From positions 83,609 to 147,608 of the forward strand of contig NZ_FRFF01000140.1 of assembly GCF_900143625.1 (NCBI RefSeq): a DNA stretch of 64,000 nucleotides, in the 5' to 3' direction. This document shows, in pieces, positions 1 through 8,868 of this stretch. Below the pieces are notes generated by a model. The model was given only the letters and a program-made list of their open reading frames with translations. It was not told the origin of the DNA and ran no database searches. This DNA is from Nocardiopsis sp. JB363. Lineage in GTDB: Bacteria; Actinomycetota; Actinomycetes; Streptosporangiales; Streptosporangiaceae. Position numbers and translations under genes: made by a program. Position 1 is the first letter of the stretch; each line of letters starts with the position of its first letter.

Positions 1-1560
1 CTTGAGGATCTTGCCGGTGGAGGTCATCGGCAGTTCGTCGCGGAGCTCGATCTGACGCGGGTACTTGTAGGCGGCCAGTCTCTCCCGGGCGAAGGCGGTC
101 AGGTCCTCGGCGGTGGTCTCGGCGCCCTCCTTGAGGATCACGAACGCCTTGATCTCCTCGCCGTGGGTCTCGTGGGGGACACCCACCACGGCGGCCAGGC
201 TGATCGCCTCGTGGGTCATCAGGACCTCCTCGACCTCACGCGGGTACACGTTGAACCCACCGCGGATGATCATGTCCTTGGACCGGTCGATGATGAAGTA
301 GAAACCGTCGTCGTCGCGGCGGGCGACGTCCCCGGTACGGAACCAGCCGTTCTTGATGACCTCGGCGTTGGTCTCGGGGCGATTGTGGTAGCCCTTCATG
401 ATCAGGTGGCCGCGGACCGCGATCTCACCGACCGGGTCCTCCTCGCCCTCCTTGACGACCTCGTTCCACTCGGGGTCGATCAGCTTCATCTCCACACCCC
501 ACACCGGGCGGCCGATGGAGCCGGTCTTGGCACCGGTATTGGGGTTGTTGAACGAGGCCACGGGCGAGGTCTCGGACAGCCCGTAGCCCTCCTTGATGCC
601 CACCCCGAAGAGCTTGGTGAAGTCCTCCGCCAGCTGGGCCGGCAGCGCCGAACCACCCGAGACCGCGTCGACGACGTTGTCCGCGATCTGTTCCAGGTCG
701 TACTCGCCGGCCTCGGCGGACCGGGCGGAGTTGAGCAGACCCCAGTACATGGTGGGCACACCCGCGAAACCGGTGACGCCCTCCTTCTGCATGAGCTCCA
801 GGGCCTGGCCGCCCTCGAAACGCGGCAGCAGCACCATCGTGCCGTGTCGGTACAGGACGGCGTTGAGCATGACCGTCTGGCCGAAGATGTGGAACAGCGG
901 CAGCACGACCAGGGACACGTCCCGCCCGTCCGGGTGGGGGTTGACCAGCCCGGAGGAGACCACCGCGTTCATCATCAGGTTGGTGTGACTGAGCTCGGCG
1001 CCCTTGGGTCGACCGGTGGTTCCACTGGTGTAGATGATGACGGCCGTGTCGTCACCGTCGCGCTGAACGGTCTCGAACGTGCCCGGCTGACCGTTCAGGG
1101 CCGCCCAGATGGTCTCGGCGCCCTCGATGGTGGACTCGGTGGCGCCCGCCGCGGCCGGCATGTCGATGAAGAACTCACAGGTGTCCACCTGGCCGAAGGC
1201 CTCGAAGGCACGGTCGCCCAGCGGGAGTTCGGGCGAGCCGGTGAACGAGAGCAGGGCCTTGGCCCCGGAGTCCTCCAGGTGGTAGGCGATCTCACGCGGG
1301 GTGAGCAGCACGTTCAGCGGGACGACCACGGCTCCGGCCTTGAGCGCGCCGAAGTACACGAACGGGAAGTAGGGCAGGTTCGGGCTGGCCAGGGCCACCC
1401 GGTCGCCCGGCTCGATCCCACGGGACACGAGCAGGTTCGCGACCTGGTTCGCGATCATGTCGGTGATCGCGTAGTTCAGACGTGTGTCGCCGAAGACCAG
1501 ACACTCCTTCTCCGGAGCGGAACGAGCACCGTCCTCCAAGAGCGTGGACAGGTTGAACAT
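1..1560 (-). CDS. Long-chain acyl-CoA ligase (AMP-binding), 3' end cut by window
   Basis: Adenylate-forming enzyme that activates fatty or other carboxylic acids as acyl-AMP and then acyl-CoA in the cytoplasm. It is read from the minus strand, beginning MFNLSTLLEDGARSAPEKE. The AMP-binding signature YTSGTTGRPKG lies at about residues 177-187, and a GYGLSETSP A5-type motif is also present. The frame runs off the window just after TGKILK at residues 516-520, which is the conserved C-terminal lysine motif, so only a few residues are missing. The ATG at 1560 is preceded by a G-rich ribosome site. It diverges from leuS across a 267-base gap. The family is certain; the natural substrate cannot be told from sequence. 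Confidence 0.93.
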   Translation of the reverse strand, partial: MFNLSTLLEDGARSAPEKECLVFGDTRLNYAITDMIANQVANLLVSRGIEPGDRVALASPNLPYFPFVYFGALKAGAVVVPLNVLLTPREIAYHLEDSGAKALLSFTGSPELPLGDRAFEAFGQVDTCEFFIDMPAAAGATESTIEGAETIWAALNGQPGTFETVQRDGDDTAVIIYTSGTTGRPKGAELSHTNLMMNAVVSSGLVNPHPDGRDVSLVVLPLFHIFGQTVMLNAVLYRHGTMVLLPRFEGGQALELMQKEGVTGFAGVPTMYWGLLNSARSAEAGEYDLEQIADNVVDAVSGGSALPAQLAEDFTKLFGVGIKEGYGLSETSPVASFNNPNTGAKTGSIGRPVWGVEMKLIDPEWNEVVKEGEEDPVGEIAVRGHLIMKGYHNRPETNAEVIKNGWFRTGDVARRDDDGFYFIIDRSKDMIIRGGFNVYPREVEEVLMTHEAISLAAVVGVPHETHGEEIKAFVILKEGAETTAEDLTAFARERLAAYKYPRQIELRDELPMTSTGKILK

Positions 1561-1658
1561 GGGGGCCTCCCGCGGCAGGTCGTTGAGGGAACAGGTGCGA
1601 CGAACAGCAGGCATGACCTGCGTCGTGTGTTCTGCGCCACTGAACGGCAGAGTAACAA

Positions 1659-1668
1659 ACCGGGCGGT
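1659..1668. promoter_or_regulatory. Possible TetR-type operator (ACCGNNCGGT)
   Basis: The 10-base palindrome ACCGGGCGGT lies in the acyl-CoA ligase/leuS divergent gap, about 100 bases upstream of the ligase start. ACCGNNCGGT cores are typical of several actinobacterial TetR regulators of fatty-acid or phenylacetate degradation. Only one short copy is present, so the assignment is tentative. Confidence 0.3.
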
Positions 1669-1780
1669 CGGTGTGGAGAGGCATGGGACCCGTAAATCCA
1701 CCGATCCCCACTTCACGCTCCCTGATGGACGGGTTCGCGGCCACCCGGAAAACCGGTCCTCGAAGGGACCCGCCAGCCGC

Positions 1781-1786
1781 TAACCT
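1781..1786 (+). promoter_or_regulatory. Candidate -10 element for leuS
   Basis: TAACCT (TAnnnT form) lies 41 bases before the leuS start codon. No convincing -35 is seen at the right distance. The AAGGGAA ribosome site follows at about 1811-1817. Confidence 0.35.
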
Positions 1787-1827
1787 GAAGTCGACACACC
1801 AGGAAACGGCCAAGGGAACACTGAGCG

Positions 1828-4323
<2,496 letters not shown>

Positions 4324-4407
4324 CACACCCGACGGGGGCGATGGTCGCGGCCGCGTCCACCGCCCTCTACCGTTGTGCGCAACACACTTAGGGGAGGCGG
4401 TGGCCCG

Positions 4408-5031
4408 GTGGGCTCTTCGAAGGACGGTCGAGCCCTGCACCGACCGTGGGTGCGGGCGTCGATCATCGCCGTGGGCGGGGTGGTGGTCTCCGCGGCGGCC
4501 ATCGGCGGCGGTCTGTGGGCGGCCGCGGACGACCCCGACGTACCCGGTGGCGACGACACCCACACCGCCTCCCCCGGCTGCGCCGCGGTCCCCGAGGACA
4601 CCCTCACCGAGGCACTGCCCGGGGCGGTCCTGGAGTCCGACGACCAGGGCCCCCTGAACGGCGGGGAGAACACGGTGTGCGTGTGGAGCACCGCCGGGGC
4701 GACCGAAGGCGACCGGGCGATCCTGCGCGTGGACCTGTCCGCCCGCTTCACCGACGCCTCCGCCGAGCCCATCGTCACCGGCGACGAGGCGGCGACCCGG
4801 GCCCACCAGGCCGTGGCGCCCGCCCGGGGCGAACCCTTGGAACTACCCGGCACCGCCGGCGCCGAGGTCTGGCAGGGGCAACTCCCCGGCACCGCCGAAC
4901 TCGCCTTCCACACCACCAACCTGCTCGTGCGGGTCTCCTACACCGGTGAGTCCGACGGCGATCCCATCGCCTTCGACGACGCCCGCGACACCGCCGTGGA
5001 GATCGCGACCCGAATCGGTGAGACCCTGTGA
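4408..5031 (+). CDS. Membrane-anchored hypothetical protein (paralogue A)
   Basis: Unrecognised protein of about 207 residues. A basic cytoplasmic N-terminus (KDGRALHRPWVR) is followed by one membrane segment (SIIAVGGVVVSAAAIGGGL), then an acidic Pro/Asp-rich extracellular domain. Two cysteines there (GCAAVPEDTL, then NTVCVWS) could form a disulphide. I chose GTG 4408 because AGGGGAGGCGG sits just upstream; an in-frame GTG at 4375 lacks a ribosome site. The stop overlaps the next start (GTGA at 5028-5031), so the two genes are coupled. The layout resembles DUF3558-like exported proteins, but no function can be given. Confidence 0.75.
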   Translation: MGSSKDGRALHRPWVRASIIAVGGVVVSAAAIGGGLWAAADDPDVPGGDDTHTASPGCAAVPEDTLTEALPGAVLESDDQGPLNGGENTVCVWSTAGATEGDRAILRVDLSARFTDASAEPIVTGDEAATRAHQAVAPARGEPLELPGTAGAEVWQGQLPGTAELAFHTTNLLVRVSYTGESDGDPIAFDDARDTAVEIATRIGETL

Positions 5032-5684
5032 GCGGTACCTACGAGACCGATCCGGGGACGCCTCCGCCGCAGAGCCGGACCTTCGCCGTCGTCCTCCTCA
5101 TGGCACTCGTCCTGGTGGTGCTCGCGGTCGCCGGAGGGCTGATCTGGTACCTGCTTCAGGGCGGGGCCGAACGCGGCGCCTACGAGGCGGCCCCCGAATG
5201 CGCCATCGGGGAGACCGAGGTCCTCGACGAACTCGTACCCGACCACGAGGCCGAGATCGAGGAGGCCGTCGGCAGCGCCCAGGACACCTTCGGCGCCGGC
5301 TGGCAGTGCCGCTGGGCCACCCCCGAGGACGGCGGAACCGCCGTCCCGGCCGCGGCCACGCTCATGCTGGTCGCCGCACCCGTCGAGGGCGGTGACGAGA
5401 TCGCCGCCGAAACCCTGGCCTCCACCGCCTCGGGCAACGACCCGCGACCGCTCGACGACCTCGGCGACGAGGCCCTGACCTGGGTGGAGCCCGGAGCTTT
5501 CGAGGTCGGCTGCACCGGTGTACGCGTCTCCAACCTCTACCTGGAGTCCTGCTACACCGCCGCCACCGACTACGACGCCATCGGATCGGTCGAGGGGGAG
5601 GACGCCGCGGCCGAAGCCGAACAGCTGGTCAGATCGGTCGTGGCGGAACTACCCGAGAGCATCGAGGCGGAACAGACCGACTGA
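5028..5684 (+). CDS. Membrane-anchored hypothetical protein (paralogue B)
   Basis: 218 residues with a short Pro-rich cytoplasmic start, one membrane segment around residues 18-44 (FAVVLLMALVLVVLAVAGG) and an acidic extracellular domain. The cysteine spacing repeats that of the upstream protein: ECAIGETEVLDELVP, then WQCRW. Further cysteines follow (EVGCTGV, LESCY). It starts at a GTG overlapping the upstream stop by four bases, so it is translationally coupled. The shared design suggests duplication within this operon. It ends six bases from the convergent hydrolase gene. Function unknown. Confidence 0.78.
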   Translation: MSGTYETDPGTPPPQSRTFAVVLLMALVLVVLAVAGGLIWYLLQGGAERGAYEAAPECAIGETEVLDELVPDHEAEIEEAVGSAQDTFGAGWQCRWATPEDGGTAVPAAATLMLVAAPVEGGDEIAAETLASTASGNDPRPLDDLGDEALTWVEPGAFEVGCTGVRVSNLYLESCYTAATDYDAIGSVEGEDAAAEAEQLVRSVVAELPESIEAEQTD

Positions 5685-5690
5685 ACGGCC

Positions 5691-6818
5691 TCACCACAGA
5701 CCGTCGACGAACTCCGTCACGGCCGGTGCCACCTCGGGTGAGAACTCCCGGTCGGCGTCCAACACGGCCGCACCGGGCGAGTCGTCGAACTCGCGCAGGA
5801 CGTGGTCGATCCCGGCCAGGTCCACCCGTTCGGCACCCTCCAGACCGGACATCAACCGATCGATCTCGTCCCGGGTGATCTGCGCGTCCTCGTCGCCCCA
5901 GAGCACCAGGACCGGGGTCCGCGGGGGCAGCCCGGCGGCGAGTTCGGGCGGGTCGAAGGCGTCGATCCAGGCGAGGTACTCCTGGTTCTGCGGAGTGAAC
6001 AAGCCCGTGGTGTCGCCCTCGGGCAGGTCCCGCCCGCCCCGCACCGCGGCGCGTGCCATCCGGGTGTCGGAGAGCGTCTGCGCGGCCTGGCTGTCACTGA
6101 GCGATCCCTGTGCCTCGGCGGTCCGGACCTGTTCGGACAGTTGACGGTCGATGACGTCGAGCATGCGCGTCCCCGGAGGGGCGGCCAACACCAGCGCGGG
6201 TTCGGCTCCGTCGAGCACTTCGTGCGCGCGCAGCGCGAACAGCGCGCCCTCGCTGTGCCCCACGACGATCGTGCGTTCGGGGTCGACCTCCGGCTGCTCG
6301 ACCAGTTCCGTGTACGCGGCGGCCATCTGGGCGTCGAAGACCTCGGGTTCGACCGGTTTCTCCAGGGCGTCCGTCACCTCGTCGTCCCAAGTGGCGGGGT
6401 CGCCGCTGCCCAACTTGTCGTAGCGAAGGGATGCCACGCCCGCGGCACTGAGCACCCGGGACAGGTTGTGGTTGGTGCCGGCCTCGGGGCGCGCGGCGCT
6501 GTTGCCGTTCCGGTCGGTGGGACCGCTTCCGGAGATGATGAGCGCCCCCGGAACCCCGTTCTCGGCATCGCTCCGTGGCGAGGTGAACGTGCCGTCGACG
6601 GTGAACCCGCCGCCCTCGAAGCTGAGTTCGCGCTCGGCACCGCTCACCCCCGGAGGGTCGGGGCTCTCGTCGGTGGGGCCACAGGCCGAGACGAGCAGGG
6701 TGAGGGCGGCGACCACCGCGGCCGAGCGGCCACGGTGTCGTGGGCGGCCGGAGACTACGGGGGTGCGGGCAGGAGTGGACACGTCCCTCAGAGTATCGGC
6801 CGTGCCCTCCCGCACCAC
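5691..6818 (-). CDS. Lipoprotein alpha/beta hydrolase
   Basis: Predicted cell-surface lipoprotein esterase or peptidase-like hydrolase. The N-terminus carries a hydrophobic signal (AAVVAALTLLVSACG) with an LVSAC lipobox. The fold is alpha/beta hydrolase: an oxyanion region ISGSGPTDRNGN, the nucleophile elbow GHSEGA around residue 200, an acid in WGDEDAQI and a late His in AGIDHVL. The start is uncertain: GTG 6818 is used here. A GTG at 6782 would give a shorter leader but has GAGGGA too close to it. Substrate unknown. It is convergent with the membrane-protein pair. Confidence 0.85.
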   Translation of the reverse strand: MVREGTADTLRDVSTPARTPVVSGRPRHRGRSAAVVAALTLLVSACGPTDESPDPPGVSGAERELSFEGGGFTVDGTFTSPRSDAENGVPGALIISGSGPTDRNGNSAARPEAGTNHNLSRVLSAAGVASLRYDKLGSGDPATWDDEVTDALEKPVEPEVFDAQMAAAYTELVEQPEVDPERTIVVGHSEGALFALRAHEVLDGAEPALVLAAPPGTRMLDVIDRQLSEQVRTAEAQGSLSDSQAAQTLSDTRMARAAVRGGRDLPEGDTTGLFTPQNQEYLAWIDAFDPPELAAGLPPRTPVLVLWGDEDAQITRDEIDRLMSGLEGAERVDLAGIDHVLREFDDSPGAAVLDADREFSPEVAPAVTEFVDGLW

Positions 6819-6872
6819 CCCGGCCGTGCCCTGGTGGGCGCGGCCGGGATGGTGCGGTCACCGGGCCTCGCC

Positions 6873-6891
6873 GATCCCGCGAACCGGGATC
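6873..6891 (-). terminator. Hairpin overlapping lexA stop
   Basis: GATCCCG/CGGGATC with a five-base loop overlaps the lexA stop codon. It is a plausible 3' end for the lexA message, although no T-run follows it. Confidence 0.4.
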
Positions 6892-7621
6892 AGACGCGGC
6901 GCATGACCGTGACGACCTTGCCGAGGATGGTCGCGTCGTCGCCGTTGATGGGCTCGTAGGCGTCGTTGCGAGGCATGAGCCACACGTGCCCGTCGTCCCC
7001 TCGACGCAGCACCTTGACGGTGGCCTCGTCGTCCAGCATGGCCGCGACGATGTCACCGTTCTCGGCGTTGGGCTGCTGGCGGACCACCACGAGGTCGCCG
7101 TCGGTGATGGCGGCGTCGGTCATGGAGTCGCCGACGACGGTCAGCATGAACAGACGGCCCTCGCCGACCAGCTGGCGCGGCAGCGCCAGAACGTCCTCGA
7201 CCGACTCCTCGGCCAGGATCGGACCACCGGCGGCGATCCGACCGATCAGCGGTACCGAGGCGGCCCGGGTGGCGTCGGCGGTGAGCTCCTTGAGGGTGAG
7301 ACTCTGGGCGGTGTCCCGCCCGGGGGTGCGCAGTTCGACCGCGCGCGGCCGGTTCTGGTCCCGGTGCAGGTAGCCCTTGCGCTGGAGCACCTTGAGCTGG
7401 TGCGCGACGCTGGAGGGGCTGGAAAGGCCGACGGCGTCACCGATCTCTCGGATGGACGGCGGAAAACCGTGATCGCGCACATAACGCTGGATGCAGTTGA
7501 GAACGCTTTGTTGGCGTGCGGTCAGTTTGGGGGCTTCGGGCACGGCACCGCCCGTGTCGCCCACGGGGGAAAGAACGGTGGTGTTTCCGGGGTCGACGAC
7601 CTCGGTGTTGTCCTCCGGCAC
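6890..7621 (-). CDS. lexA: LexA SOS repressor
   Basis: Transcriptional repressor of DNA-damage genes that cleaves itself when RecA filaments form. The winged-helix DNA-binding domain (LTARQQSVLNCIQRYVRD onward, residues about 33-100) is followed by a peptidase S24 domain. The scissile Ala131-Gly132 lies in RIAAGGPI, with nucleophile Ser166 in GDSM and Lys203 in EATVKV. At 243 residues it has the N-terminal extension common in actinobacteria. It diverges from nrdR across 633 bases, and a near-consensus SOS box lies upstream, consistent with self-regulation. Placing damage control next to dNTP supply is logical, but co-regulation is inferred. Confidence 0.97.
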   Translation of the reverse strand: MPEDNTEVVDPGNTTVLSPVGDTGGAVPEAPKLTARQQSVLNCIQRYVRDHGFPPSIREIGDAVGLSSPSSVAHQLKVLQRKGYLHRDQNRPRAVELRTPGRDTAQSLTLKELTADATRAASVPLIGRIAAGGPILAEESVEDVLALPRQLVGEGRLFMLTVVGDSMTDAAITDGDLVVVRQQPNAENGDIVAAMLDDEATVKVLRRGDDGHVWLMPRNDAYEPINGDDATILGKVVTVMRRV

Positions 7622-7758
7622 GGCCGGGCCTCCTCGGCGTTCGGTTCGGTCAGGGCCTGTTCGGATGGCCGGTGCCGGGCCCAGCGCCCCGATGGTGGGA
7701 GGGGCGACGAAACCGGCGTGAAATCAAGGCCAAGATTAGTCGTTGCACACGGTGATAT

Positions 7759-7772
7759 CAAACAAGCGTTCG
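7759..7772 (-). promoter_or_regulatory. Candidate SOS (LexA) box
   Basis: CAAACAAGCGTTCG differs at one position from the actinobacterial/Bacillus-type box CGAACNNNNGTTCG. It lies 138 bases upstream of the lexA start, as expected for autoregulation. Confidence 0.55.
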
Positions 7773-8149
7773 AGGATCGGGGTCGACGACTTCGCCTTTT
7801 CGATGGGCTTTTCCGGTGACCCTCGGTTAAGTGTGTACACGTGTTCCCCCGGCGGTGTCCGCCGAATGCGGAAAACGGCTTTCCCGGTGGTTCGCCCGAG
7901 GTGGCCCCGAGGCGGCCCCGAGATGCGCCCCGTGCGGTCGTGGGAAGTTCCGGAAGGCCTGCCCGACAAGGGATTCCTCACGTGTGGAACGCGCGCCGAA
8001 CGGGGGCTCGCGAACTGCGGTCCCCGTATCCTGGGAGGCGGCCCCCCGCCGTTTCGAGCCCTCTGACCCGGCCGGGGCGGGCCCCGCGCCCCCACTTGGG
8101 GGACACGCCCGTGGGCGGGTTGCGACCCACGCTCCTGAGGTCTAAGTTC
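7773..8149. other. Long lexA/nrdR intergenic stretch without a gene
   Basis: About 380 bases between the SOS box and the NrdR boxes. Reading frames here are short or lack start signals and family resemblance. It probably holds the untranslated leader of lexA and its promoter. No riboswitch-like conserved core was recognised. Confidence 0.4.
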
Positions 8150-8151
8150 AA

Positions 8152-8167
8152 CCACAACATCTGGTGT
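8152..8167 (+). promoter_or_regulatory. NrdR box 1
   Basis: CCACAACATCTGGTGT fits the NrdR palindrome family (ACAC-n-ATAT-n-GTGT type). It is paired with a second box exactly 31 bases downstream, three helical turns, which is the spacing known for tandem NrdR sites. It sits upstream of nrdR-nrdJ. Confidence 0.7.
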
Positions 8168-8182
8168 CGCCAGTGAGGAAGG

Positions 8183-8198
8183 CACCCAGAAGTTGTGG
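8183..8198 (+). promoter_or_regulatory. NrdR box 2
   Basis: CACCCAGAAGTTGTGG is the second site, 31 bases after box 1. It overlaps the likely -35 area of a promoter whose -10 may be TAGAGT at 8204-8209. Binding here would block transcription when dATP-loaded NrdR is present. Confidence 0.65.
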
Positions 8199-8203
8199 TT
8201 AGG

Positions 8204-8209
8204 TAGAGT
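8204..8209 (+). promoter_or_regulatory. Candidate -10 of nrdR-nrdJ promoter
   Basis: TAGAGT (TAnnnT) would start the message near 8216, about 39 bases before the nrdR ATG. No good -35 is present, as is common at regulated actinobacterial promoters. Confidence 0.4.
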
Positions 8210-8254
8210 CAAAGGTTGTGGTTCGGGTAGGTAGAGGGAAGCAGGTGAACCAGG

Positions 8255-8770
8255 ATGCATTGTCCGTTCTGTCGTCATCCGGACACCAGGGTGATCGACA
8301 GCAGGTCCACCGACGACGGTGCCGCGATCAGACGTCGCCGCTCCTGCCCGGTCTGCGAGCGCCGCTTCACCACGCAGGAGACGGTCCTGCTCATGGTCGC
8401 CAAACGCTCCGGAGTCACCGAACCCTTCAGCCGGACCAAGATCATCGCCGGGGTACGCCGGGCCTGCCAGGGGCGGCCCGTCTCCGAGGACGCCCTCGCC
8501 AAACTCGGCCAACAGGTCGAGGAGGAGATCCGAGGTCGGGGCGTGGCCGAGGTGCCGGCCAACGAGATCGGTCTGGCGATCCTCGGCCCGATGCGTGACC
8601 TGGACGAGGTCGCCTACCTGCACTTCGCCAGCGTCTACCGGGGCTTCGAGAGTCTGGCGGACTTCGAAACCGAGATCGCCAGCCTGCGGAACGACCGCGA
8701 GGACGGGTCCGAGGAGGACCCGGACGAGGGTTCCGCTCCGGCCGGATCCACAGCCGATACCGCCTCATAG
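8255..8770 (+). CDS. nrdR: Transcriptional repressor NrdR
   Basis: ATP/dATP-sensing repressor of ribonucleotide reductase operons. The N-terminal zinc ribbon has Cys3, Cys6, Cys31 and Cys34 (MHCPFC, then SCPVC), followed by the basic RRRRS stretch and an ATP-cone domain at about residues 49-138. At 171 residues it is slightly longer than usual because of an acidic Ser/Pro tail. The ATG at 8255 puts the conserved MHCPFC at the very N-terminus. It lies 98 bases upstream of nrdJ, an nrdR-nrdJ arrangement known in Streptomyces, and tandem NrdR boxes in its promoter point to autoregulation. Confidence 0.97.
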   Translation: MHCPFCRHPDTRVIDSRSTDDGAAIRRRRSCPVCERRFTTQETVLLMVAKRSGVTEPFSRTKIIAGVRRACQGRPVSEDALAKLGQQVEEEIRGRGVAEVPANEIGLAILGPMRDLDEVAYLHFASVYRGFESLADFETEIASLRNDREDGSEEDPDEGSAPAGSTADTAS

Positions 8771-8868
8771 CGGCCCGGGCGTTCACCGAAACCGCCCGAG
8801 ACCGCAGCGACAGCAAGAACCCGCGCGGTCACAGCAGGCCGCGCACAGCAGCTACTTCGGGGAGCGTC

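Noticed and set aside
163..1695. Plus-strand 510-codon frame over the acyl-CoA ligase
   Set aside because: Shadow of the minus-strand ligase; His/Gly-rich composition.
7743..8066. 107-codon frame in the lexA/nrdR gap
   Set aside because: Pro/Arg-rich, no ribosome site, no family; probably chance.
8771..8868. Cobalamin riboswitch before nrdJ
   Set aside because: The gap is only 98 bases and has no B12-box-like core.
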